Source: Rheinheimera aquimaris
Lineage (GTDB): Bacteria; Pseudomonadota; Gammaproteobacteria; Enterobacterales; Alteromonadaceae
Reading direction: 5' to 3'
NCBI RefSeq assembly: GCF_020531985.1
Contig: NZ_JAJAVQ010000001.1
Span: 1-64,000 of the forward strand
Length of the DNA stretch: 64,000 nt
The notes under the pieces were generated by a model. It did not search any database, was not told the origin of the DNA, and worked only from the letters and a program-made list of their open reading frames with translations. The stretch's first letter is position 1; each line of letters begins with the position of its first letter. This document shows, piece by piece, positions 39,808 through 48,411 of the stretch. The translations under genes were made by a program, and so were the position numbers.

Positions 39808-40587
39808 TTGCTGAATGTATCTGCGGTTTCTCTTCGCTTAGACAATAAGCCTATCTTGCAGAATATTAGTTTTTCACTGCAATCAGGTGAATTTATCGGC
39901 ATTATCGGGCCAAACGGCGCCGGTAAAAGCAGCCTGCTGCGTTTATTATGTAATCAGTATATCGCTGACAGTGGCGCAGTATTGCTAAAAAACGTACCGG
40001 TGCAGCAGTACAGTGCGGCAAAGCTGGCACGCACTGTGGCTGTCGTGAGTCAGAATTCCCCTCCATTGTTTAGTTTAACTGTGCACCAGGTCGCCGCTAT
40101 GGGGCTTTTACCCCGCAAAAGCTGGTTTGAACTTAACAACAGTGAAGATGATGAGTGTATAAACCAGGCGTTACAAAAAGTAGGGCTGGAACATAAAACA
40201 ACACAACAGGTTGATACGCTGTCAGGTGGTGAGCTGCAGCGACTTTATATTGCACGTGCTTTGGTGCAGCAGCCTGCCATACTACTGCTTGATGAACCTA
40301 CGAATCATCTGGACGTAAAATTTCAACATCAGATATTGCAGTTGGTACGCGATTTGGGCATTCCGGCTTTGGCTTGTCTGCATGACTTAAATCTGGCAGC
40401 GATGTACTGCGATAAGCTGTTGTTATTGGACCAAGGAGTACAGTGTGCTTTTGGCCCGGCAGACCAGGTGCTGACCGAGGCCTTGTTGCAGCCGGTTTTT
40501 GGGATGAGCTGTCATACCTATTTACATCCGCAGCTACAGAAGCTTCAACTCACATTCTTGCCTGATGTTGGTGGTAACCGATGCTAA
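39808..40587 (+). CDS. btuD: Cobalamin ABC transporter ATP-binding protein
   Basis: 259 residues. Walker A GPNGAGKSS, signature LSGGELQR and Walker B LLLDEPTNHLD are all present, as in FepC/BtuD-type importers. I start at TTG 39808, six bases after AGGAG (39797-39801); longer in-frame starts would enter the riboswitch. It overlaps the permease gene by seven bases. Position behind the B12 riboswitch and next to BtuC, CobO and BtuF fixes the substrate as a corrinoid. Confidence 0.92.
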   Translation: MLNVSAVSLRLDNKPILQNISFSLQSGEFIGIIGPNGAGKSSLLRLLCNQYIADSGAVLLKNVPVQQYSAAKLARTVAVVSQNSPPLFSLTVHQVAAMGLLPRKSWFELNNSEDDECINQALQKVGLEHKTTQQVDTLSGGELQRLYIARALVQQPAILLLDEPTNHLDVKFQHQILQLVRDLGIPALACLHDLNLAAMYCDKLLLLDQGVQCAFGPADQVLTEALLQPVFGMSCHTYLHPQLQKLQLTFLPDVGGNRC

Positions 40588-41585
40588 GACGTCATTACGG
40601 CCGTATGATGGCGGGCGCTGTTTTTTTGCTATTAGTCAGCATGCTGTTAAGCCTGACGTTTGGTAGTGTTAAGCTAAGTATCAGTGAAGTGTTTTATTTA
40701 CTGTCCAACCAGGGTTTTAACCTGCCAATCAATGCCGAGTTGTTAAATACTATTGTCTGGCAAATAAGACTGCCCCGCATACTGACCGCGGTAGTAGTGG
40801 GAGCCGGTTTGGCGATTTGTGGTGCTATTTTGCAAAATGCCAGCCGCAATCCGCTGGCCGATCCTTATTTATTTGGTTTGATGGCTGGTGCTGGTCTAGG
40901 CGCCACCCTTGTCAGTGTCGTGCTGCCGCCGCAGATGGTAAGTATGGCTTTAGGTGCTTTTGCCGGTGCACTGTTTGCCGTGGCACTGGTATTTGCTGTC
41001 TGCGCAGGCCAGCGCTGGCGTAAAGTGGAAATTACCTTGCTGGCAGGCGTTGCCGTGTCTTTTATGCTAAGTGCGATAAGCAGCTTTATTTTGTATTTTG
41101 CCGAGCCTTTCGCGGCTAACCGCATCATGTTCTGGTTGATGGGGAGTTTAAGCCGCACAGACTGGCATAGCGTTGCGCTGTTGGCACCGGTGACGTTAAT
41201 AGTACTGCTGTTGGCACTGGCGCTTCGCAGACAGCTGGATGCGTTACTGTTTAGTGATGAAAGTGCACGTACGCTTGGTGTGAATACATTACGGTTGCGT
41301 CTGACATTGTTACTGGCAACGGCGTTACTGACCGCATGTATCGTATCGCAATGCGGAGGCATAGCCTTTGTCGGTCTGATGGTGCCGCATATTGTCAGGC
41401 ATTTTTTTGGTGTAACGTCGGTGCGCTTGTTATTGGGCTCGGCAGTGGTTGGTGCCTTGTTTATGATTTGGGTTGATAATCTGGCCCGCTTAATTTTGCC
41501 TCAGCAGGAAATTCCACTGGGGGTTATTACCTCGCTGGCTGGCAGCGTCTTCTTTTTACTTATAATGCGCCGGCAACGGCTATAG
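40581..41585 (+). CDS. btuC: Cobalamin ABC transporter permease
   Basis: 334 residues of the FecCD/BtuC permease family with about ten membrane helices. Typical blocks: WQIRLPRILTAVVVGAGLA, ISRNPLADP-like ASRNPLADPYLFG, and GGIAFVGLMVPHIVRH, which forms the L-loop contacting the ATPase. Overlaps btuD and ends nine bases before cobO. Confidence 0.93.
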   Translation: MLRRHYGRMMAGAVFLLLVSMLLSLTFGSVKLSISEVFYLLSNQGFNLPINAELLNTIVWQIRLPRILTAVVVGAGLAICGAILQNASRNPLADPYLFGLMAGAGLGATLVSVVLPPQMVSMALGAFAGALFAVALVFAVCAGQRWRKVEITLLAGVAVSFMLSAISSFILYFAEPFAANRIMFWLMGSLSRTDWHSVALLAPVTLIVLLLALALRRQLDALLFSDESARTLGVNTLRLRLTLLLATALLTACIVSQCGGIAFVGLMVPHIVRHFFGVTSVRLLLGSAVVGALFMIWVDNLARLILPQQEIPLGVITSLAGSVFFLLIMRRQRL

Positions 41586-41594
41586 CGATAACTC

Positions 41595-42200
41595 ATGAGC
41601 TCAGAACAGCAGAAACAACAACGTCACCGTGAAAGGCAACAGCGCCTGAAAGTGCAGGTTGACAGCGCCATCGCTGCAGCAACAGAAGACAAAGGTTTAT
41701 TACTGGTGATAACGGGTAACGGCAAAGGTAAATCAACGTCAGGTTTTGGCACTGTCGCCCGCGCAGTCGGGCATGGTCAGAAAGCCGCAGTAGCGCAGTT
41801 TATAAAGGGAAACTGGGATTGTGGTGAACGGAACTTGCTGCAACAACATGGTGTACAGTTTGCGGTTATGGCAACCGGTTTTACCTGGGATACGCAGGAT
41901 AAAACGGCTGATACAGCTGCTGCTGAGCTGGTGTGGCAACAGGCAGAGCAGTTTTTAGCCGATGATGCTATCGATCTGGTGCTGCTTGACGAGCTCACTT
42001 ATATGATTAGTTATCATTACATCGAACTGGACCGGATAGAGCGGGCATTACTGTCTCGTCCTGCGACTCAGCATGTGGTAATAACAGGCCGCGCCTGCCA
42101 CCGGCGATTGATTGAGCTGGCAGATACCGTCAGTGAAGTACAAAACGTAAAGCATGCATTTGACAGCGGTGTGAAAGCGCAGAAAGGAGTGGATTGGTGA
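41595..42200 (+). CDS. cobO: Cob(I)yrinic acid a,c-diamide adenosyltransferase (CobO/BtuR)
   Basis: Transfers the adenosyl group of ATP to Co(I) corrinoids, giving the coenzyme form. 201 residues, CobA/CobO/BtuR type: P-loop GNGKGKSTSGFG near 40, FIKGNWDCGERN, LVLLDELTYMI and VITGRACHRRLIELADTVSE. Its presence between the permease and binding-protein genes ties adenosylation directly to uptake. Overlaps the next start. Confidence 0.94.
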   Translation: MSSEQQKQQRHRERQQRLKVQVDSAIAAATEDKGLLLVITGNGKGKSTSGFGTVARAVGHGQKAAVAQFIKGNWDCGERNLLQQHGVQFAVMATGFTWDTQDKTADTAAAELVWQQAEQFLADDAIDLVLLDELTYMISYHYIELDRIERALLSRPATQHVVITGRACHRRLIELADTVSEVQNVKHAFDSGVKAQKGVDW

Positions 42201-43006
42201 TGCGCTGGTTGATGTTGATACTGTTGATAAACAGCAGCTTGGCGTGGGCAGAGCAGCGCATTATTGCATTAGCACCACATATTACTGAAATGTTGTATGC
42301 CATTGGTGCAGGTGACAGGCTGGTTGCGGTGAGTGATTACAGTGATTATCCGGAACAGGCTGCTGAGCTTCCCAGTGTGGCAAACTATGCCAGTATTAAT
42401 ATTGAAGCCGTGCTGGCGTTGCAGCCTGATCTGGTTATTGCGTGGCGTACCGGCAATCCGCAGGCTGATGTCAAACGTCTGCAGCAGCTGGGTATCGAAG
42501 TTGCATTCTCAGATCCTTTGACACTGGATGATATTGCTGAAGAGTTAATAATGCTGGGCAAGCTTACCGGATTGCAATCTCTGGCGCAGCAGCAGGCGGA
42601 GCAATTTAAGGCGCAGTTGAATCAACTGCGGCAGCAATATCAGCATAAAACGCCGGTAACGGTTTTTTTTGCTATGGGAACCACGCCGTTGAGCACCGTA
42701 GCGAACAATGCCTGGCCGCAACAGATATTAGCGCTGTGTCGGGCTGAAAATCCGTTTGCAAAGGTGAAAGGTGATTATCCGCAAGTGGGTATTGAGCAAG
42801 TGTTACTGACCCAGCCGGAGGTGATTATTCAGCCCGCAGGCCAGGGGCGCAGTGCTGATTTTCGCTTTTGGAAACCATTTCAGACCTTGCCAGCGGTGAA
42901 AGCGGGACATTTTCTAACCGTAAATGCAGATTATCTGTTCCGTACTACCCCCCGCACGCTGCTGGGTATTCAGCAACTCTGCCAGGGGGTCGATCATTAC
43001 CGCTGA
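42197..43006 (+). CDS. btuF: Periplasmic cobalamin-binding protein
   Basis: About 269 residues, signal peptide MRWLMLILLINSSLAWA, then a class III substrate-binding fold with RIIALAPHITEMLYAIGAGD and the SDYSDYPEQA segment found in BtuF. AAAGGAG lies seven bases before GTG 42197 and ten before ATG 42200; both are possible starts, and both overlap the cobO stop. Its last base directly abuts the convergent kinase gene. The outer-membrane receptor BtuB is not in the window. Confidence 0.91.
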   Translation: MMRWLMLILLINSSLAWAEQRIIALAPHITEMLYAIGAGDRLVAVSDYSDYPEQAAELPSVANYASINIEAVLALQPDLVIAWRTGNPQADVKRLQQLGIEVAFSDPLTLDDIAEELIMLGKLTGLQSLAQQQAEQFKAQLNQLRQQYQHKTPVTVFFAMGTTPLSTVANNAWPQQILALCRAENPFAKVKGDYPQVGIEQVLLTQPEVIIQPAGQGRSADFRFWKPFQTLPAVKAGHFLTVNADYLFRTTPRTLLGIQQLCQGVDHYR

Positions 43007-45013
43007 TCAGCTGGCAATACTACTCATCAGTTCATTAGCCCGGCGCATTAAGCGCTCAGCCGTGCGTACCTGATTAGATTGCAATAGCTCGCCCGACAAA
43101 CTCAAATACTTATCCGCCAGTTTTCGTCGCAGCGATACATGTAGCGAGAAGTCTGCCGGTACCAGGCTATTATAATGCTGTAGTTTGTCATAAACCGCAT
43201 CGATTTCAGCTGCCTTAATACTGGCGCCAAGCTCGTTCTCAAGTAACGAGAAGCTGTGCTTGTAAAACACTTCAGCGGCTTGATAGGGAAATTCAGCGTC
43301 ATTACCTGATGCAACACTTTGTTCATATAGTGTCATGGCATCTACAGCTGCCGCGAGTTGTTGCCCTTGTGTAACCAACGGCGCTGTCAGCTCATTACTG
43401 GCAAACAACAGCTGGCCCACTTTAATCAGCTGTTGCAAAGCCTGTGCATTGTTCGTTGCTACGGCATCGTTAAATGCAGCGATATAAGCGTCGCTCTCTG
43501 CGCTGTCCGGTATAATTTTGTAGCGGCTATCTATGCGCTGCAGCTCTGTGTGTATAGTAAAAGGATCCGGTGCATCACTTTGCACCTGGTACTGCTGATT
43601 AATCAATAACTGGTTAAGCTGGGCACGCAGTACTTCAATAGCGGTTTGTTTACTGCGCTGCATATTGTTGCTGAGCTCGGCCAGATAATGCGAGTCAGGG
43701 TACAAGGTTTTAGCTTGTGCCAGAATACGTTCAATTTCCGGATAATTAGGGTAGGTAAAACCTCTGTCACTGATAAGCTGATCAACTTGTTGTTCAAAAT
43801 GGGTCAGAATGCGGTTTTGCTGCAAGCGAAGCAGGGCTTCGTGCGGTATTGCCCGCTCGGTTGATTCCGTCACTGCTGCAAGCACTTCAGCAGGCGAGGC
43901 GTCAAACAGACGTTGAAATTGTTGCTGCTGCGCGTCAAGCAATGCCGTTTTTTGCTCAAACTGCTCTACCACTCTTTGTTGCTGCTGATAATAATGCCAG
44001 CCACCCCAGGCGAGCATTATAACCGCTGCTGCAACAGCGGCAGATTGCCACAGCTGTTGCGTGAAGCGTTGCATCAGTTCTGTAATAGAAGTGTTGCGTA
44101 GTTTTGTGTCGAATTGTAGTGCCCGTTTAAGCGTAAGCCACTGTAACAGGTTGATGTGTGCCGGTTTCGTCGCTTGTTTATTTTGTGCTGCAGCTTTATC
44201 GGCAGGTAGCCGCTCGAACGGGTGTTTGCTGGTCAGCAGTTCATAACTTAAGCAAGCGAATGAAAATAAATCATCCGCAACACAGGGCGTATTACCAGCC
44301 AAAAGCTGAGGGCTGGCATAAGCCGGCGTGTAGCCACTTAACGGCGCAGTCTGGCTTTGCTGTTCAGCAGCATAAATATCGTGATTCAGTTGCAGCGTTT
44401 GCGACACGCCAAAGTCCAACACTTTTACTACACCTGCGCGATTGACCATAATATTGGCTGGCTTCAGATCCGCATGCACGATACCTATCTGGTGCGCATA
44501 ATTTAGCGCATCAGCGATCTGTTGCAGTAAATTGCAAGCAGACTTTAACGGTAAACCTTTGGGTTTATAACGTTTAATAACCTGCTCAAGGCTCTCGCCG
44601 TCAAGAAACTCCATCACAATAAAATGGTGCTGTTGATCACTGTCGACGTCAAACACCCGCACTATATTAGGATGTGAAAGTTGCTGTGTTTTATGTGCTT
44701 CCTGCAGCAAGAGTTGCAGCGCTTCGGGTTGGTTAACATACTGTGGCTGAAGTACCTTAATAGCGACAGTGCAGTCTGCCACGCCTGCTTTTTGTAAAAA
44801 GGTATCCGTAGCGCGGTAGATATCGCTCATACCGCCGGAGCCAATTTTAGTCTCCAGTAAGTAACGCTGCTTTATCAGCATTCCATCGACTACGGCTGTC
44901 TGTGATGCCGTGGCTATCGGGCTTTTGGGTTTGCCTGCCTTCACTGCATAGCGTGTTTTATCAGCATCATCTGCTGTTGTCTCTTGTGCACTGGCCGGGT
45001 CCTGAACAGTCAT
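43007..45013 (-). CDS. ppkA: T6SS-associated Ser/Thr protein kinase (PpkA-like)
   Basis: 668 residues. Cytoplasmic kinase domain (about 50-315): glycine loop IGSGGMSDIYRA, K86 (VAIKVL), catalytic HADLKPAN (D182) and DFG (200-202). One membrane helix (about 323-341) is followed by a ~325-residue periplasmic, helical, Gln-rich region without the von Willebrand domain found in P. aeruginosa PpkA. The neighbour pppA encodes the matching phosphatase and tagH an FHA reader, so it should phosphorylate the FHA protein to trigger secretion. It runs opposite to the structural genes. AAGGAG lies seven bases before its ATG. Confidence 0.88.
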   Translation of the reverse strand: MTVQDPASAQETTADDADKTRYAVKAGKPKSPIATASQTAVVDGMLIKQRYLLETKIGSGGMSDIYRATDTFLQKAGVADCTVAIKVLQPQYVNQPEALQLLLQEAHKTQQLSHPNIVRVFDVDSDQQHHFIVMEFLDGESLEQVIKRYKPKGLPLKSACNLLQQIADALNYAHQIGIVHADLKPANIMVNRAGVVKVLDFGVSQTLQLNHDIYAAEQQSQTAPLSGYTPAYASPQLLAGNTPCVADDLFSFACLSYELLTSKHPFERLPADKAAAQNKQATKPAHINLLQWLTLKRALQFDTKLRNTSITELMQRFTQQLWQSAAVAAAVIMLAWGGWHYYQQQQRVVEQFEQKTALLDAQQQQFQRLFDASPAEVLAAVTESTERAIPHEALLRLQQNRILTHFEQQVDQLISDRGFTYPNYPEIERILAQAKTLYPDSHYLAELSNNMQRSKQTAIEVLRAQLNQLLINQQYQVQSDAPDPFTIHTELQRIDSRYKIIPDSAESDAYIAAFNDAVATNNAQALQQLIKVGQLLFASNELTAPLVTQGQQLAAAVDAMTLYEQSVASGNDAEFPYQAAEVFYKHSFSLLENELGASIKAAEIDAVYDKLQHYNSLVPADFSLHVSLRRKLADKYLSLSGELLQSNQVRTAERLMRRANELMSSIAS

Positions 45014-45224
45014 ATTCTACTCCTTGTTAAGCATGGCAGCAGTGGATGTTACCTTTTAAACCTTAAATAATTGTCAATTATTTCACAATAAGGGTGAGTT
45101 ATCACGCTATTGTTTGCTTTATTGTTAAATCAATGTCTATTGACGTTGCAGTTAAATTAACTTAACCTTCACGACCGATTTATGGTAAATAAATTGTGAT
45201 TATGCTGACAGGCAGGAGTGTAAT
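45014..45224. promoter_or_regulatory. Divergent ppkA-tagH regulatory region
   Basis: AT-rich 211 bases. A perfect 19-base palindrome, AAATAATTG-T-CAATTATTT, lies at 45065-45083. Two ATTGTT copies occur twelve bases apart (45109-45114, 45121-45126). TTGACG at 45140 is a -35-like box with only a poor -10. No -24/-12 sigma-54 site was found. Confidence 0.5.
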
Positions 45225-46502
45225 GTGGGGCAGAGGGATATGTTACTTGAATTGTCAGTGCTGAGTTACCACCGCCTTTCACCCAGACAGGTTGCGGTTA
45301 AACGTTTTGATGCAGCCGGTGGTAGTTTAGGACGCTCTGAACAGGCAGACTGGTATCTGCCGGATCCGGAACGCGTCGTCTCAGGTGTGCATGCATTGAT
45401 AAGTTACATCAATGATGCTTTTACCATCACGGATAAATCTACCAACGGTTTGTTTGTTAATCGCGCAGTTGAGGCCTTAGGCGCAGGAAACCAGCATGTA
45501 TTGCAGCATGGTGATGTACTGAGCATGGGGGATTATGAAATTCAGGTGGCACTGATTGATGCAATGCCGCCAGAACATACTACGTCGAATGAACATCCGC
45601 GGCCGGTTACGTCATTTGAAGCTACACCGCCGAATAGCAGTAAGGGCGTGACTGAACATGCTGCCGGTCTGTCTATTGCTGATGTGGCGGCTGATATTTT
45701 CGGCGGTGCTGACAATGTGGTCAGTACCAGCAGAAACAAACATTCTGAGCCGGAGCTGACGTTGGATGATCATTTTCTCGCACCGTCTGCTCTTATTCCG
45801 GATGATTGGGCATCTGAGTGGCAAGCCACTGATAAAACACCGGTTAGAGAGGTGAGCACATCTTCTATTACCAGCAAGGTGGTTGACGAAAAAATTACCG
45901 GCTCGGAGCCTGCACAACAATGTCTGCAGGCCTTTCTTAAAGGGCTTGGCGTGCAGGAGTCAGACCCGCGTTTAACCGCTTCCGCGCAGTGGTGGGAGAC
46001 ACTTGGTCAGGCCTTGCAGCAATCTCTGCAAGGTGTCATCGGCGTTATGCGGGAGCGCTCCAATGTTAAAAATACTTTCCGGGTAAATCAGACTACGTTT
46101 CAGCAACGTGAAAATAATCCATTGAAGTTTTCAGCCAACACTGAAGAGGCTTTTCACAATCTGTTTAATCGCAAAGGTGCCAGCTTTATGCCCGCCAGGC
46201 AAGCAATCGCTGAAGCCTTTGCTGATATCAGCCGGCATGAAGCCGCTATTCTCGCCGGTACCGCGGGCGCTATGACGGGGTTACTGACACAGCTGTCTCC
46301 GGCCAGGATTGAAGCATCTGATTTCGGTGGCAGTTTTGTCGATAAGGTCAATCCTGCTCAGCGTCAGGCCAGACTGTGGAGTCGATACAAAGCTCTGCAC
46401 TCTGAGCTGGTAGCAGAAGCCAATAAAAAAGATAAACAAGGGGTTAATGACGATTTTATTAGCGCCTATGAAGCCAGTCTGCAGAAAAAGCAGAATAAAT
46501 AA
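45225..46502 (+). CDS. tagH: T6SS FHA-domain protein TagH (Fha)
   Basis: 425 residues. FHA domain at about 20-115 (GGSLGRSEQADW, SGVHALISY, STNGLFVN), which binds the phosphothreonine made by the PpkA kinase. An acidic variable linker follows, and the C-terminal domain (about 235-425, ending ARLWSRYKALHSELV) is the TagH/ImpI type. GTG 45225 is the start, with GGAG six bases upstream. First gene of the rightward T6SS cluster. Confidence 0.9.
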   Translation: MGQRDMLLELSVLSYHRLSPRQVAVKRFDAAGGSLGRSEQADWYLPDPERVVSGVHALISYINDAFTITDKSTNGLFVNRAVEALGAGNQHVLQHGDVLSMGDYEIQVALIDAMPPEHTTSNEHPRPVTSFEATPPNSSKGVTEHAAGLSIADVAADIFGGADNVVSTSRNKHSEPELTLDDHFLAPSALIPDDWASEWQATDKTPVREVSTSSITSKVVDEKITGSEPAQQCLQAFLKGLGVQESDPRLTASAQWWETLGQALQQSLQGVIGVMRERSNVKNTFRVNQTTFQQRENNPLKFSANTEEAFHNLFNRKGASFMPARQAIAEAFADISRHEAAILAGTAGAMTGLLTQLSPARIEASDFGGSFVDKVNPAQRQARLWSRYKALHSELVAEANKKDKQGVNDDFISAYEASLQKKQNK

Positions 46503-46539
46503 GCTGCAGGACATAACAATACCGTCAGGAGTGGTAGCG

Positions 46540-47022
46540 ATGAAATTTTTAAGAACACTGATACTTGTCTGTATAAGCATGGTTGTGTTGTCTGGTTGCC
46601 AGGCGGTATATGCAACCTTTCCGCCCTCGACCAAGCTGCATTTTCGGGTTGCTTCAGATATTAACCCTGATTTTGATGGCAGACCGTCACCGGTGATCAT
46701 CAAAGTGTATGAGCTGGCATCGAAAACTGTTTTCGAAAATCAGGACTTTTTTGCGCTGTATGACAGTCCTGAAACCATTTTGCGTACAGACTTGTTAAAG
46801 AAAGATGAGCTGGTATTTGAACCGGGCCAGCGCAATGAGTATCGCATGGCGCTGCAGCCTGCCACTAAGGCAGTGGCTATAGTGGCTGCCTATCGCGATA
46901 TAGAGGGCGCAAGGTGGCGCGCAGTTGTGGATGTTAAACCAACCGGATACGACGATTTTTATGTCTATGTGGATAAATTAGCGGTGTATATCCGTGAACA
47001 TGACTTAGAGCGTAAACAGTAA
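46540..47022 (+). CDS. tssJ: T6SS outer-membrane lipoprotein TssJ
   Basis: 160 residues from ATG 46540 (AGGAG eight bases upstream). The lipobox VVLSGC makes C20 the lipidated residue. The mature part has the TssJ sequence VASDINPDFDGRPSPVIIKVYEL and WRAVVDVKP, a transthyretin-like fold that binds the TssM periplasmic tail. A longer frame that begins inside tagH lacks a signal. Confidence 0.93.
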   Translation: MKFLRTLILVCISMVVLSGCQAVYATFPPSTKLHFRVASDINPDFDGRPSPVIIKVYELASKTVFENQDFFALYDSPETILRTDLLKKDELVFEPGQRNEYRMALQPATKAVAIVAAYRDIEGARWRAVVDVKPTGYDDFYVYVDKLAVYIREHDLERKQ

Positions 47023-47047
47023 ATGTCTGTGTTGGGGAAGTATATAA

Positions 47048-48373
47048 ATGAGTGACTTTAGCCGCGTTGCATGGTCTGAAGGGTTATTTCTGCGCCCACA
47101 GCATTTTCAGCAGCAGGAACGCTATTTTGAATACGTTCGCCAGCAGCAGACGGCAATGCAGTTGCCATACTGTTGGGGGATACGCCTGCAGAGCATTGAT
47201 CAACAGAGCCTGAAGTTTGGTCAGTTCGCCCTGGCTGAACTTGAGGCGGTGCTGGCCGATGGTACAGTGCTGCAGCTGCCCGCTGTAGAACAGTTGCCTG
47301 CACCTGTCCAGATACCGAAGTCTTGCCGCGATCAGCTGGTTTATCTGTGTTTACCGGTAAATAAAGCCAGTGGGCAGAACATCAGCAACGATAAAGACCG
47401 GATCTGTCGCTTTGGCTATACCGACCACAGCATAACCGATAACAGTCTGGCAGAAGAGGCCACCGAAATACTGCAGTTAGCCAAGTTACAACTGCAATTT
47501 AAGCTGGAATCTGAAGACCGCGGTGGCTTTATTTGCCTGCCGGTAGCTCGTATTCGTGAAGTATCTGAGCAAGGCGAAGTTAAGCTGGTGAAAAAGTTTA
47601 TCCCGCCTTTACTCGATATTCAGCAAGACGGTGAACTGACTGCTTTTGTCAACGAAGCTCTGGGCATGCTGTGCCAGCGGGCTGACGCGCTGGCAGATCG
47701 TCTGGGTAAGGGGCAGGGAACGGCTAATTCTATTGCAGATTTTCTGATGCTGCAGGTATTAAACCGTTATGAACCGGTACTGCGGCATCTGAAAACAGGT
47801 GTGCTGGAGCATCCGCTTAACCTGTACCGGCTGATTGTCAGTATGCTTGGGGAACTCGCCACTTTTACTTCACGCCAAAAACGCCCGCCGCAGTTTCCTG
47901 CATATCAGCATGACGACTTAACGATGGTGTTTGGCAATCTTGGCGTCATTCTGAATCAGACTTTAAGTGTGGTTCTTGAACAAACGGCTCAGGCCTTGCC
48001 TCTAGAGCAAGCCAAGTTTGGCATTCTGGTGTCGCCACTGACAGATAAAACCTTATTGGAGTACGCGCAGTTCGTACTGGCCGTGTCGGCAGACTTACCG
48101 GCAGATGACATTCGTAAGCACCTGCCTGCCAGACTGAAGATTGGCCCGGTAGAACATATCCGTGAGCTGGTGAATAACCAACTGCCAGGTATTGCTGTGA
48201 CCGGCTTGCCTGTCGCACCGAGACAGGTACCGTACCACGCCGGATATCATTATTTTCAGCTGGACAAAGGCAGTATTTATTGGGAACGCCTGGCAAACAG
48301 TGGTGGGCTGGCATTGCATTTGTCCGGCAATTACCCGGGTTTAAAAATAGAGCTGTGGGCCATTAAGTCGTAA
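47048..48373 (+). CDS. tssK: T6SS baseplate protein TssK
   Basis: 441 residues, normal for TssK. Starts VAWSEGLFLRPQHFQQQERY, a signature of the family's N-terminal shell domain, and ends with the neck/receptor-binding part (YHYFQLDKGSIYWE). TssK trimers join the baseplate wedge to the TssL-TssM membrane complex. Confidence 0.95.
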   Translation: MSDFSRVAWSEGLFLRPQHFQQQERYFEYVRQQQTAMQLPYCWGIRLQSIDQQSLKFGQFALAELEAVLADGTVLQLPAVEQLPAPVQIPKSCRDQLVYLCLPVNKASGQNISNDKDRICRFGYTDHSITDNSLAEEATEILQLAKLQLQFKLESEDRGGFICLPVARIREVSEQGEVKLVKKFIPPLLDIQQDGELTAFVNEALGMLCQRADALADRLGKGQGTANSIADFLMLQVLNRYEPVLRHLKTGVLEHPLNLYRLIVSMLGELATFTSRQKRPPQFPAYQHDDLTMVFGNLGVILNQTLSVVLEQTAQALPLEQAKFGILVSPLTDKTLLEYAQFVLAVSADLPADDIRKHLPARLKIGPVEHIRELVNNQLPGIAVTGLPVAPRQVPYHAGYHYFQLDKGSIYWERLANSGGLALHLSGNYPGLKIELWAIKS

Positions 48374-48411
48374 CAGTGTACCTCTCTGATAATTAATATG
48401 GATAGCGAACA

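Noticed and set aside
45084-45224. Sigma-54 promoter upstream of tagH, as in several T6SS clusters
   Set aside because: No GG-N10-GC (-24/-12) element could be found on the plus strand before tagH.
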